This document shows, in pieces, positions 8,037-17,123 of a stretch of 64,000 nucleotides of DNA. The number at the start of each line of letters is the position of its first letter. Positions within the stretch are counted from its first letter, which is position 1. Made by a program: the position numbers and the translations under genes. Origin of the DNA: Comamonas resistens. Lineage in GTDB: Bacteria; Pseudomonadota; Gammaproteobacteria; Burkholderiales; Burkholderiaceae_C. Under the pieces are notes generated by a model that saw only the letters and a program-made list of their open reading frames with translations, made no database searches and was not told the origin of the DNA. Location: assembly GCF_030064165.1 (NCBI RefSeq), contig NZ_CP125947.1:2480001-2544000 (forward strand), written 5' to 3'.

Positions 8037-8136
8037 TGCTGGATGCCGTGGATCTCAACACTCGCCACAAAACTGCCCCTTGACGAAGACAGTCATGCTA
8101 TGCCGAGCGCCCGGCAGCGCGTTCAGTCCTCGGAAC

Positions 8137-8376
8137 TCAGACCGCAGATGCGCGCGCGTGCAAGCGTTCCCATTCCTGCTCCAGCGTATTGCTTGGCAGC
8201 TTGCTGTTGCCGCGGCGATACCAGTAGTTGGCGTTGCTTAGATCGCCCTCGACCCGGTGCAGATAGCCGTGGATCTGGCACGACAGTTCGTCTCCGTGGA
8301 CTTGCACCATGGCATGGGCTTGTTCCCAGTGGCCGGCTTTCGCCAGTTCCAGCGCTTTGAGATGATCGCAGGTCAT
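8137..8376 (-). CDS. small conserved hypothetical protein (79 aa)
   Basis: Starts MTCDHLKALELAKAGHWEQA and continues as an amphipathic alpha-helical protein with a HGYLHRVEGDLSNANYWYRR segment, which resembles a TPR-like helical pair. I have seen such ~80-residue proteins in proteobacteria but cannot assign a function. The start at 8376 has aagga just upstream; longer readings in this frame add a Pro/Arg-rich, unlikely leader. Confidence 0.7.
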   Translation of the reverse strand: MTCDHLKALELAKAGHWEQAHAMVQVHGDELSCQIHGYLHRVEGDLSNANYWYRRGNSKLPSNTLEQEWERLHARASAV

Positions 8377-8665
8377 CGAATTTCCTTGTCGGGGGCGGGT
8401 TGACTTGTTTGTGTGCCGGCCTTGCGGGGGCAGGAGCGCAGCCACGCGTGTGTCCGGGGCACTTGGGAGCAAGTGGCGCGGATGCGGAAAGGCGTGTCTG
8501 CTGAATGATTCGGGATCTTCTGATTTTGATAGCTGAACAGGCTTGTTGGACAAGCGCTTTGGCCCGTTTTAGGTCAAAGCTTTGTTGCGCCGCTTGTGCC
8601 TATTGCTGCGCGCATGGGTGGTGCCATGGCACTTTTCTGAATCTCAAGGCTGAAATGCAGATAGA
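8377..8665. other. intergenic region with a degenerate family 1 repeat
   Basis: 8518-8575 reads gattttgatagctgaacagg, then ttggacaagcgctttggcccgttttagg, a full-length but diverged family 1 copy. Nothing else is recognised. Confidence 0.45.
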
Positions 8666-8713
8666 AAAAGACCCATGGCAGGTGCATGGGCTGCACCTGC
8701 CATGGGTCTTTGA
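8666..8713. terminator. long perfect hairpin, terminator of the MFS gene
   Basis: aagacccatggcaggtgca (8668-8686) pairs perfectly with tgcacctgccatgggtctt (8692-8710), 19 bp with a 5-nt loop. On the minus strand the stem runs into tttttc, giving a terminator for the carrier gene that ends at 8762. Confidence 0.75.
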
Positions 8714-8761
8714 GGGGTCTTTGTGTTCAGGTGCTTTCAAGCGGCCTGAGCGTTGCCGGGC

Positions 8762-10132
8762 TTATGGGGTCTTGGCTTTGCGGATGGTGGCCGCCATCAG
8801 AACGATGATGGAGATGACCAGCATCACCAGCACCAGATAGATGCTGTATTGCCGGTTTCCCGTGTACTGGGTCAGCAGGCCGGCCAGGGTCGGGCTGGCG
8901 GCGGAGCCCAGGTTGCCCAGGCTGCTGATGAGGGCGATGCCGCCAGCGGCGACGGCAGGCGTCAGGTAGTCGCTGACCAGGGCAAAGAACAGCGGGGGCA
9001 GGGCGGCCAGGCCGACCAGGGTAAAGGCCAAGGCAATCAGCGAGCCTTCGAGGTGGCCGTGCATCTGCAGGGTGACGATCAGGCCGGCAATGGCCATGCC
9101 GGTGGCAATGAACAGATGCCAGCGGCGTTCGCGGTATTTGTCCGAGCTGGCGCCAAAGGCAATCATGCCGATCAGGCCCGCGATAAAAGGCAGGGCGGAA
9201 TACACGCCCACGCGCAGCACATCTTCCACACCCAGGCCCTGGATGACGGTGGGCATCCAGAAGACAAACAGATAGGTGGCGCCATGCATCATGAAGTACA
9301 CCAGTGACAGCGCATAGACCTTGGGGTCGCGCAGCAGCTGTCCCAGCGTGGTGCTGTTGGCGTGGCTGGCCTTGTGTCCGCCATGGTGGCCGCCGCCCAG
9401 GCCGGTGTCGTTGGCTATGTTGTATTGCAAACGGGCTTTTTCCGCATCGCTCAGCCACTGGGCGTCGGCCGGTTTGTCCTGCAGGTAGCGATAGAGGATC
9501 AGGCCCAGAATGATGGCGGGCGGGCCCTGGATGAGGAACAGCCATTGCCAGCCGTGCAGGCCGTCAATACCGTTCATGTATTTGAGGATGGCGCCGCACA
9601 GCGGCCCGGCCACGACGGCCATGCCCATGACGGCAGACAGAAAGATGGAGATCACGCGGCCGCGTCTGGCCGACGGGTACCAGTAGGTGAAGTACAGAAT
9701 CACGCCGGGGAAGAAGCCGGCCTCGAAGGCACCCAGCAGAAAGCGTGCCACATAGAACTGCAGCGGCGTGGTGACCCAGGCCATGGCCGTGGCGATGATG
9801 CCCCAGACCACCATGATGCGCATCAGCGTCTTACGGGTGCCGATTTTCTCCAGCAGCAGATTGCTGGGCACTTCAAACAGAAAGTAGCCGATAAAGAACA
9901 GGCCCGCGCCAAAGCCGTAGGCTGCGTCGCCGAAGTCCAGCGTCTGCTTCATCTGGATTTGCGCATAGCCGATGTTGATACGGTCCAGATAGGCGACCAT
10001 GTAGCAGATCAGCAGCAAGGGCAGCAGTCGCCAGCTGATCTTGGAATACAGCGCGTTGTCTGCTTCGATCTCGGGGCTGCTTGTATGGAGCCTGGGCGTG
10101 GCGCTCGCAATGGTCGTTGCGCTTGGGTTCAT
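8762..10132 (-). CDS. MFS transporter, anion:cation symporter (ACS) family
   Basis: 456-residue carrier with about 12 membrane segments. The N-terminal pattern LLLICYMVAYLDRINIGYAQIQM and the loop KIGTRKTLMRIMV are hallmarks of the ACS group (tartrate, 4-hydroxyphenylacetate, phthalate or hexuronate carriers). The substrate is probably an organic or aromatic acid but cannot be decided from sequence. No catabolic gene sits beside it. The central loop has a His/Gly-rich stretch (LGGGHHGGHKASHA). Confidence 0.85.
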   Translation of the reverse strand: MNPSATTIASATPRLHTSSPEIEADNALYSKISWRLLPLLLICYMVAYLDRINIGYAQIQMKQTLDFGDAAYGFGAGLFFIGYFLFEVPSNLLLEKIGTRKTLMRIMVVWGIIATAMAWVTTPLQFYVARFLLGAFEAGFFPGVILYFTYWYPSARRGRVISIFLSAVMGMAVVAGPLCGAILKYMNGIDGLHGWQWLFLIQGPPAIILGLILYRYLQDKPADAQWLSDAEKARLQYNIANDTGLGGGHHGGHKASHANSTTLGQLLRDPKVYALSLVYFMMHGATYLFVFWMPTVIQGLGVEDVLRVGVYSALPFIAGLIGMIAFGASSDKYRERRWHLFIATGMAIAGLIVTLQMHGHLEGSLIALAFTLVGLAALPPLFFALVSDYLTPAVAAGGIALISSLGNLGSAASPTLAGLLTQYTGNRQYSIYLVLVMLVISIIVLMAATIRKAKTP

Positions 10133-10611
10133 GCTTGTCTCTTGAAAGTTGGTATGGGGTGCGGCCCTGTTGCACGACTCGAAGGCGTCACGACGCTGTG
10201 GGCGCTGTCAGTCGCGATGCAAGGTCTAGCTTTGTGCCGTTGCCTTGATGCCTGGCCTCAATGCTGGCATGGCAAAAGCCGCAAGGCCTTTGCGTCGGCA
10301 CATTGCCAGGCCAGTGCTGTGACTGAGGCCGGTGATTGATATGCCGGCCTTGGAGTTTCCGATTCATTTCTTCTACGCCCTTCATCGCCAGAACCAGGCT
10401 GCGCGCAATAGCTGCGCCAGTCTTTTTGATCTCCGCGGGGGCTGAAAATCAAACAGTTCGAGAGGCAATGTAGGACTGGCGTCCTCAATGGACTTAACGC
10501 ATCCCGCAACTCAATTGTCAGATCACGACATCCAAGGGTAAGCCTTAGGGTCTGACTGGCTGCAGACTGTGCGGTGGGGAACCATGCTGCACGGCGCTGG
10601 TGCAGACAGGT
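10133..10611. other. long intergenic region upstream of the MFS gene
   Basis: About 480 bp with no convincing gene on either strand. Short open frames here have no plausible start site or protein-like composition. It should hold the MFS promoter, but I cannot place it. Confidence 0.4.
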
Positions 10612-10640
10612 GGCCCATCAGCGGATGGGCCTTTGTTTTT
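10612..10640 (+). terminator. hairpin with T-run
   Basis: ggcccat / atgggcc followed by tttgttttt. It points rightward, and no gene feeding it from the left is evident. Confidence 0.5.
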
Positions 10641-10690
10641 GATAGCTGGTAGCGCTTTCAGGATAAGGGCTTCAGGCGTTTTGCCTTGAT
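10636..10690 (+). repeat. family 1 intergenic repeat
   Basis: tttttgatagctggtagcgctttcaggataagggcttcaggcgttttgcc, a nearly complete copy of the consensus. Confidence 0.7.
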
Positions 10691-10762
10691 TGACAGCGGC
10701 GTATTTCCAGCTTGCGCTTTTTGCTGCACCCGGCATTGCACCGGGTGCGTGGCCGGGCGGTC

Positions 10763-11137
10763 TCACGCCTTCTTCAGAAACTCGGACTTCAGAATGAACG
10801 GGCCCTGGTCCGTCTTGCAGTCCACGTCATGGTCGCCGTTGTCATAGACCAGGCGAATGCCCTTGATCTTGGTGCCCTTCTTGATGACGGTGGAGGAGCC
10901 CTTGACCTTCAGATCCTTGACCAGCAGCACGCTGTCGCCGTCGGCCAGCGGCGTGCCGTTGGCGTCTTTGATGACGCGGGGGCCGCTGTCTTCTTCGCTG
11001 GCGGCTTCGGCCTGGGCCGACCATTCATGGGCGCAGTCGGGGCAGATCAGCAGATCGCCATCGGGGTAGGTGTTGTCCAGACCGCATTGGGGGCAAGAGG
11101 GTAGGGTGGCTGTGCTCAAGGATTCGCTTCCGTTCAA
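10763..11137 (-). CDS. yjdM: YjdM (PhnA) family zinc-ribbon protein
   Basis: 124-residue protein with an N-terminal zinc ribbon (CPQCG ... CPDCAHEW, about 15-37) and the conserved C-terminal domain [25 protein letters not shown] ... [10 protein letters not shown]. The family was named for alkylphosphonate use, but its biochemical role is unsettled. Length is close to the ~110-residue E. coli protein. It stands alone here with no phn genes around it. Confidence 0.9.
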   Translation of the reverse strand: MNGSESLSTATLPSCPQCGLDNTYPDGDLLICPDCAHEWSAQAEAASEEDSGPRVIKDANGTPLADGDSVLLVKDLKVKGSSTVIKKGTKIKGIRLVYDNGDHDVDCKTDQGPFILKSEFLKKA

Positions 11138-11253
11138 ACAGTAAGAGAGTAAGCACCAAGCCTAGCTGCTAAACAGTAGTGTCCCGGATTGGTGCGGATT
11201 GCAAGACGGCCATGCCCAAGACTAGGGCGCTGCTGCATGGCATGAATTTTATG

Positions 11254-11312
11254 TTTTTGATAGCGGATAGCGCTTTCTGGGTAAGCGTCAGAGGCTGTTT
11301 TGTCTTGAATTT
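11254..11312 (+). repeat. family 1 intergenic repeat
   Basis: tttttgatagcggatagcgctttctgggtaagcgtcagaggctgttttgtcttg, a full-length copy with both arms. Confidence 0.7.
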
Positions 11313-11322
11313 TTGTGGGAAA

Positions 11323-12234
11323 TCAACGCACCAGATGCTCGGCCAGAAAGTCGATGAACACCCGCGTCTTGCGCGGCAGGTGGCGGCTGCCGGGGAAGAC
11401 CAGATGAATCGGCTGCTTGGGCAGGGCGTACTCGGGCAGCACGCGCTGCAGCTGGCCGCTGCGTACATCGTCCTGCACCAGCCAGTCGGGCAGCACGGCT
11501 ACACCCAGGCCCGCCAGCGCCAGCGCGCGAATCGCGTTCGATGAATTGGACTGGTGGGCGGCGCGGCCCTGCACCTCGGCCTGCTGGCCCTGGGAGCTTG
11601 CCAGCACCCAGTGCGTGGGATTGTCCAGATTGCTGTTGGCAATCCAGGGCAGATCGGCCAGGCCTTGCGGCTGCTGCACGGCTTGCAAGCCAGTCAACCT
11701 GGGTGATGCGACCAGCCAGATTTCGTAATCTGCCAGCTTGCGGCTTTTGAGGCTGGAATCGGCCAGGCTGCCCAGGCGCACAACCAGGTCGAGCTTTTCG
11801 GCCACCAGATCGCTGAGCGAGGAATTGGCATCGTGGCTGATGGCAATGCCTGGGTAGCGCTGCACAAACTGCGGAATCAGCGGCAGCACATAGCGCTCGC
11901 CAAACTCGGCTGTGGTGCTGATGCGCAACTGCCCGCGCAGGCGGCGGCTGCCGTACTGGGCATTGTCAAATGCAGCTTCGATATGGCCGAAGATCTGCTT
12001 GAACTCGTCATAGAACTGCTGGCCGCTTTCCGTCAATGCCACCGACCGCGTGCTGCGCACCAGCAAGGTAATGGACAGGGCTTCTTCCAGCGCCTTTACA
12101 TGCAGGCTGGCCATGGCTTTGCTGATGTTCAGGTAGTCGGCGGCCTTGGTGTAGCTGCCCAGCTCCACCACGGCCAGAAAAGTCTGCACGCGGTGAAGCT
12201 GGGTGTGGATGGCAGTGCTTGCGGTGGCGGCCAT
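11323..12234 (-). CDS. LysR-family transcriptional regulator
   Basis: 303 residues: winged HTH at about 14-70 (VQTFLAVVELGSYTKAADYLNISKAMASLHVKALEEAL), then a periplasmic-binding-protein-like effector domain with the usual LRGQLRIS linker and LALAGLGVAVLPDWLV near the end. It is divergent from the MFS gene at 12323 with 88 bp between starts, so it probably controls that gene. The subgroup with STRSVALTESGQQFY is common in betaproteobacteria and often linked to efflux or quinone responses. Confidence 0.9.
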   Translation of the reverse strand: MAATASTAIHTQLHRVQTFLAVVELGSYTKAADYLNISKAMASLHVKALEEALSITLLVRSTRSVALTESGQQFYDEFKQIFGHIEAAFDNAQYGSRRLRGQLRISTTAEFGERYVLPLIPQFVQRYPGIAISHDANSSLSDLVAEKLDLVVRLGSLADSSLKSRKLADYEIWLVASPRLTGLQAVQQPQGLADLPWIANSNLDNPTHWVLASSQGQQAEVQGRAAHQSNSSNAIRALALAGLGVAVLPDWLVQDDVRSGQLQRVLPEYALPKQPIHLVFPGSRHLPRKTRVFIDFLAEHLVR

Positions 12235-12322
12235 TGTTCAGTCTGGTCAAACAAAGTATCAAGCATAGCGGTATCGACGCGCTTGGGTACGCTCTCTACC
12301 ATGCGCAGCTCAAAGGACAGAC

Positions 12323-13681
12323 ATGAGCTACCGTTACCGCATTGCCCTGGTGTTTTTGACCGGGTTTTTTATCGACTGCATCAATATCTTCATGCCCGCA
12401 GTTGCCTTGCCGCGCCTGGCCGCCGAGTTCGGGACAGCCAGCCTGGACACCGCCTGGGTGGGCAATGCCTACATCCTGGGCCTGACCTTGGTGATTCCCA
12501 TCAGCACCTGGCTGGCCGGCCGCTGGGGCGCGCGGCGTCTGCTGGCGGCCTCCATGCTGGTGTTTGCACTGGCCGTGACGGCCTGCGGCATGGCGGGTAG
12601 TTTTACGGCAGTGGTGGTTTGGCGCTTCGTGCAGGGCATGGCTGGCGGGCTGTTGATTCCCGTGGGGCAGGCCATGGCCTTTGCCTTGTTTCGGGGGGCG
12701 GAGCGTGCACGCATCTCCACCCTGGTCATGGGCGTGGCCCTGATTGCACCGGCTTTGTCACCGTTGCTGGGCGGGCTGATTGTGGACAGCAGTTCCTGGC
12801 GCTGGGTGTTTTTTGCCAATATTCCGTTGGCTCTGGTGGCCGCGTTGCTGGCATGGTGCTGGGTGCGTGATCCGGCAGAGTCATTCGAGTCGTCGGTTGC
12901 AGCCAAGCCCGATATGGCCGGACTGCTGCTGATCGGCATGGCACTGACTGCTGTGCTTATGGGTATGTCGCTGTACGGCGCAGGCCGTGGCCGGGTTGGG
13001 GCGCTGCTGTGTCTTGCGCTGGGTCTGGCAGCCAGCGTGCTCTATCTGCGCCACTGGCGCAAAGCGGCAGACCCTGTGGTCGAGTTGCGCCTGCTGCTCA
13101 GCCCACGCCTGCGGGTGTCCATGGCCGTGTACTACGCCGTGCCCGGCGTGTTTACCGGCGTCAATCTGCTGAGCCTGTTTTTTCTGCAGGACCTGCTGGC
13201 GCTGAGCGCCCAGCGCTCGGGCATGTTCATGCTGGTCTATGCCGGCGGCGCGCTGCTGGCCATGCTGCTGTGCGGCCGCATCTACAACCGCGTGGGGGCG
13301 AGGCCGCTGTTTATGGTCAGCCTGCTGCTGCACAGCCTGGGTATTGCCTGCCTGATGGCGGTGAACAGCGCGGGCGATCTGCCAACCCTGGTGCTGGCCT
13401 ATGCCCTGATGGGCCTGGGCGGCGGTCTGGCTGCCAATGCCGCGCAAACCACGGCGCTGATGGATTTTCACGGCTCGGAACTGCCCCAGGCCAGCGTGAT
13501 CTGGAACATCAACCGCCAGATGGCCTTCAGCGTGGGCGCGGCCCTGTTCTTGATGATCTTCAATCTGCTGCAGCCGCATACCAGCGCGCTGGCGGCCTAT
13601 CACGCAAGCTTTGCCGTTGCCGCCCTGGCCGGGCTGCTGCCGCTGACCTGTTTGCACACCTTGAAAGAGAACCAGGCATGA
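12323..13681 (+). CDS. MFS transporter, drug:H+ antiporter type (DHA2-like)
   Basis: 452 residues and many hydrophobic segments. The early motif DTAWVGNAYILGLTLVIP and the loop GRWGARRLL resemble EmrB/QacA-type antiporters. The region VALIAPALSPLLGGLIVDSSSWRWVFFANIPL is the antiporter motif C with its downstream signature. It probably exports toxic organic compounds. It shares a promoter region with the divergent LysR gene, and its stop codon overlaps the next start (ATGA at 13678-13681), so the two are co-translated. Confidence 0.88.
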   Translation: MSYRYRIALVFLTGFFIDCINIFMPAVALPRLAAEFGTASLDTAWVGNAYILGLTLVIPISTWLAGRWGARRLLAASMLVFALAVTACGMAGSFTAVVVWRFVQGMAGGLLIPVGQAMAFALFRGAERARISTLVMGVALIAPALSPLLGGLIVDSSSWRWVFFANIPLALVAALLAWCWVRDPAESFESSVAAKPDMAGLLLIGMALTAVLMGMSLYGAGRGRVGALLCLALGLAASVLYLRHWRKAADPVVELRLLLSPRLRVSMAVYYAVPGVFTGVNLLSLFFLQDLLALSAQRSGMFMLVYAGGALLAMLLCGRIYNRVGARPLFMVSLLLHSLGIACLMAVNSAGDLPTLVLAYALMGLGGGLAANAAQTTALMDFHGSELPQASVIWNINRQMAFSVGAALFLMIFNLLQPHTSALAAYHASFAVAALAGLLPLTCLHTLKENQA

Positions 13682-14079
13682 ACGACCAGAACCTCAAAGC
13701 CGCTGCACAAAGCATTCACGATGTGCATGCGCTGATCCAGACCGTTTTTACCCAAAAGGGCGATGCCGCCCAGGCCGCTATCAAGGCGCTGATGCCAGTA
13801 TTTGCCGAGCACTTCAGCATGGTCACCACGGGCGGTCGGATCGTGACGCTTGCCCAGGTACAGCAGATGTTTGAGGGCGCTGCTGGCAACCGGCCCGGTT
13901 TGCAGATGGCGGTGGATGAGCTGACAACCATCTGGCAGGGGGGCTCACATGTGGCGCTGCGCTACCGCGAAACGCATACCTTGGCGGGAACGAGCCATGC
14001 GCGCTATTCCACGGCGATTCTGGAAGTCGCAGCTGGCGGCGTGCTGTGGCATGCGCTGCACGAGACAGCTATTGCTTGA
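13678..14079 (+). CDS. SnoaL-like/DUF4440-type small protein
   Basis: 133 residues with an NTF2-like layout: helices IHDVHALIQTVF..., MPVFAEHFSMVTTGGRIVTLAQV, a middle MAVDELTTIWQGGSHVALRYRETH and a final strand pair ending LWHALHETAI. The fold class is inferred. The start codon overlaps the stop of the MFS gene. It may modify or bind the exported compound. Longer readings from 13009 are out of frame with the MFS gene and are rejected. Confidence 0.75.
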   Translation: MNDQNLKAAAQSIHDVHALIQTVFTQKGDAAQAAIKALMPVFAEHFSMVTTGGRIVTLAQVQQMFEGAAGNRPGLQMAVDELTTIWQGGSHVALRYRETHTLAGTSHARYSTAILEVAAGGVLWHALHETAIA

Positions 14080-14088
14080 TCTTGAATC

Positions 14089-15942
14089 TCAGCCCATCAC
14101 AAAGATGGGTGCAGCTGTGCGAAACGGCAGCCTGCGGCCCGCAGGCAGCAGATAGGCATGCTCGCGCGGCACGCGCAGCGGGTCGCACTGGCCGTCGGTG
14201 ATGATGAGCATGGGCCCATTCTTGGGAAAGTCATCGGCCTGGAGCAGCAGATCCACACCGGGCTGCAACACGGTGCCGCCGCGCCCCTTGAGAGCGATGC
14301 GCTGGGCCATGTCGGCGGTCGGCAGATAACCGAGGTCATAGGCTGCGGCGTCGCAGCAGATCAGGCGCACGGCGGGCACGTCCTTGGCCTCGGCATAGCT
14401 GGCGATGGCGCCCAGTGCCTTGGCCAGCACATGGCGCTCCATGGAGCCCGAGGTGTCCAGCACCACGCCAAACGTGCGGCCTTCCAGCCAGCGGCTGTCG
14501 GCCTGAATGCGCGGGCGGGGAATATCGGGCGTGGCACTTTGGCGGCGGCTGATGCGGGCATAGCTGTGCCTCGTCTCTATCGGCGGAAAGTGGTGGTCGA
14601 ACCAGCGCGCCAGCTCCACCTGCCAGTCAATCGGCGGCTGCAGCAGGGCGCGAATTTCCTCGATCAATCCTGCGGGCAGCAGGCCTCGTGCACTTTGCTC
14701 GTGGCGCAGCAGGCCTTTGCCCAGCTGGGTGCGGCAGAACTCGTCGATGTCGGTGTAGTCACCCGCGTTGTGCTGGCCGCCTACATTGCGCTCCAGCATG
14801 TCGCCCTGGCCACCGGCCAGGGTGCGCAGCTTGCGCATGCGGCGCAGATCGCCAGCGATGCGGTCATAGATTTCTTCGGCGCTGAGCCCGCGCAGCTCCG
14901 GGTCGTAGAGCAGGCCTATGCCCGGCGGCTGGCCTACATTCATCTGAATCAACCAGTCGTTGATGACAAAGTCACAGGCCACGTTCCATAGAAACGGCTC
15001 GCGTCCGCGCCGGCGTGGCAGATGGCGAAGGGCCACATGAAGCACTTCGTGGGCGATGACGAAGCGCAGTTCCAGCTCGGATAGGCGCGGGCCGGGATTG
15101 ACGTAGATGGTGCGCAGCATCTCGTCGACCGCGGCGACGGCAATGTCCTCGCGCTCGCAGATGCTGGCGTCTTCGATGATGTCAAACGCCGCGACCATGC
15201 TGCCCAGCAGTGGAAAGCTGTCCATGAACCAGTGGCGTGCGCGGTCCAGCGCGCTGCTGGCGGGGCGGCTCTGGCCAAACTCGCGGCGCACGCCAGCGGC
15301 AATTTCCACGGACTGGGTGACGGAGCGGGCCAGGCCCGCTGCAAACATTTCGGACCAACTGCTATACCGGCGCCAGCGCGGCAACGGCTTGCCGCTGGAT
15401 TCGGGCTCGGGCCATTGCTCTGGCAGGGCCAGGCTGGGGTGAGCGCCACCTGAGCCGGGGCCGGCCAGGCTCAGTGCCTGCGCCCAGGCGGGTATGCCTT
15501 GTTCGCAGAACTGGGCATACCACTGAGCCTCTTCGCGCTGGGGCAGTCCGTCGGGTAATTCCATGCCTTCGGGTGGACGTCCCAGCTTGATGGTCTGGAT
15601 AAAGCGCGCCGTGACCACATCGCAGGCCGCGCTCCATTGGGCCCAGTGGCTGCGGTCGCGCTGAAACAGCTCCAGGGCGTAGCTCAGCGTGGCCCGTCCC
15701 AGGCAATAGGCCCATTCTTCGGGAGCGGCCAGGCGTTTGGGGTGGATGTCGATCTGGCCGCTAAGGCGCTGGTGATTGAGGCTGGCCTGGGCCCAGCCAT
15801 GGGCCGGACAGGCCGAATGTGCGCTGCGCACAAAGCCCAGGCTGTGGCTGAGTTCGGTAAAGATGGGATGTGCCTGCAGCAAGGCTAGGCCCTGCGTATA
15901 GGCCTGGGTGGCAGGCGTTTCTCGCGTCGGGGGGTTGGCCAT
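14089..15942 (-). CDS. VWA-like domain protein with metallopeptidase motif (DUF2201 type)
   Basis: 617 residues. The middle carries HEVLHVALRH (about 297), a zinc-metallopeptidase-like motif followed by WNVACDFVINDWL. The C terminus is a von Willebrand A-like domain with a MIDAS motif DTSGS in FGVVLDTSGSME (about 490). This layout pairs with MoxR ATPases, which remodel metalloenzymes or complexes. It overlaps the ATPase stop by one base (TGATG), so the two form an operon. Whether the HExxH is an active protease is not known. Confidence 0.85.
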   Translation of the reverse strand: MANPPTRETPATQAYTQGLALLQAHPIFTELSHSLGFVRSAHSACPAHGWAQASLNHQRLSGQIDIHPKRLAAPEEWAYCLGRATLSYALELFQRDRSHWAQWSAACDVVTARFIQTIKLGRPPEGMELPDGLPQREEAQWYAQFCEQGIPAWAQALSLAGPGSGGAHPSLALPEQWPEPESSGKPLPRWRRYSSWSEMFAAGLARSVTQSVEIAAGVRREFGQSRPASSALDRARHWFMDSFPLLGSMVAAFDIIEDASICEREDIAVAAVDEMLRTIYVNPGPRLSELELRFVIAHEVLHVALRHLPRRRGREPFLWNVACDFVINDWLIQMNVGQPPGIGLLYDPELRGLSAEEIYDRIAGDLRRMRKLRTLAGGQGDMLERNVGGQHNAGDYTDIDEFCRTQLGKGLLRHEQSARGLLPAGLIEEIRALLQPPIDWQVELARWFDHHFPPIETRHSYARISRRQSATPDIPRPRIQADSRWLEGRTFGVVLDTSGSMERHVLAKALGAIASYAEAKDVPAVRLICCDAAAYDLGYLPTADMAQRIALKGRGGTVLQPGVDLLLQADDFPKNGPMLIITDGQCDPLRVPREHAYLLPAGRRLPFRTAAPIFVMG

Positions 15943-17009
15943 CAGGCTTTGGCCGCTTCGCGCGCTTCCACCAGACGTGGCAGGTCGCGCACGATTTCCA
16001 CCATATACCAGGCGGGCAAGGTCTGGCTGTCGCTTTCGGCGGTGACGATCTGCGCCATTTCCAGGCTGATCTGGGCCAGCTCCCTGAGCATGGCCTTGGA
16101 GCGGTGCACGGTCTGCTGCAGCTCGCCGCCGCTTTGCTGTTTGTCGGCGGGCAGGATCTTGAGCAGACGCGCGCGGAAGGCCTGGGCCAGGAAATACAGC
16201 ACGTCGCGGTCCTGCGGGGCATGGGGCCAGCCGGAGTCGCCCTTGAAGATGGCGTCCAGCCGGTGACGGTCGTCGGCCAGCTTGTAGAAGGCCTTGAACT
16301 GCGCCGCATGCTGGGGCGTGAGGCAGCCGCTGCTCAGGGCTTCCAGCGTCTGCAGATTCAGATCGTCGCCATAGGACTGCAAGGCGTCGCTGAGCATATG
16401 CCAGGAGCGCGGCGTGGAAAACGCCTCTTCATGCTTGGGCGGCTGGCTCCACAGATGGTCGGGGCGCTGGGCCAGGTATTCGAGCACCAGAGCATGCAAC
16501 TGGGCCTGCTGCGCCCATTGCAGCCACTCGCTGGCGCTGACCTTGAGCTGCACATGAATCATGCGGTTGACCAGCGCCGAGGACATGGTACGCACGATCG
16601 CGGAATCCTGCGCCCGGTTGCCAGCCGCAATCACGATGGAGCCTTCGGGCATCACATATTCGCCCACGCGGCGTTCCAGGATCAGACTGTAGAAGGCTTT
16701 TTGCACATCCTGGCTGCAGGCGTTGAGCTCGTCCAGGAACAGGCAATAAGGCTGCTCGCGCGCAATCATGGCGGGCGGGCAAAAGCGGGTTACGCCGTCG
16801 CTGATCTGCGGCACGCCCAGCAAGTCCTCGGGCGCAAGCTGGCTGCCCAGCAGGGACACACAGTCCAGCCCCACGCTTTGCGCGAAGTTTTGTACCAGGG
16901 CCGATTTGCCGATGCCAGGCGGCCCCCAGATGAACACGGGGCGTACGGTGGCGACGTTGAGAAGGAATTCGCTCAGTTGCGAGGGGGTGAGAGCCAGACT
17001 GGTTTGCAT
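15942..17009 (-). CDS. MoxR-type AAA+ ATPase
   Basis: 355 residues: Walker A GPPGIGKSA at 29-37, Walker B YCLFLDELNAC at about 87, sensor region IVIAAGNRAQDSAIVRTMSSALVNRM near 126. Such ATPases act as chaperones together with VWA proteins, here the gene immediately downstream. The start at 17009 gives MQTSLALTPSQLSEFL. No other operon members are visible. Confidence 0.9.
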   Translation of the reverse strand: MQTSLALTPSQLSEFLLNVATVRPVFIWGPPGIGKSALVQNFAQSVGLDCVSLLGSQLAPEDLLGVPQISDGVTRFCPPAMIAREQPYCLFLDELNACSQDVQKAFYSLILERRVGEYVMPEGSIVIAAGNRAQDSAIVRTMSSALVNRMIHVQLKVSASEWLQWAQQAQLHALVLEYLAQRPDHLWSQPPKHEEAFSTPRSWHMLSDALQSYGDDLNLQTLEALSSGCLTPQHAAQFKAFYKLADDRHRLDAIFKGDSGWPHAPQDRDVLYFLAQAFRARLLKILPADKQQSGGELQQTVHRSKAMLRELAQISLEMAQIVTAESDSQTLPAWYMVEIVRDLPRLVEAREAAKA

Positions 17010-17068
17010 GCAGCTGGCAGTCTAAATCAGGCGCGCGGCACAGCGGATGCAATGGCGATGAAAACTAC

Positions 17069-17118
17069 TGAATTGATAGCTTTCAGCGCTTTATGCAACG
17101 ACGTTAGAGCCATATTTC
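17069..17118 (+). repeat. family 1 intergenic repeat
   Basis: ctgaattgatagctttcagcgctttatgcaacgacgttagagcc. Confidence 0.6.
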
Positions 17119-17123
17119 TTCAG

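Noticed and set aside
10726..10748. gcacccgg / ccgggtgc hairpin as terminator of yjdM
   Set aside because: On the minus strand it is followed by A-rich rather than T-rich sequence, so it does not look like a rho-independent terminator.
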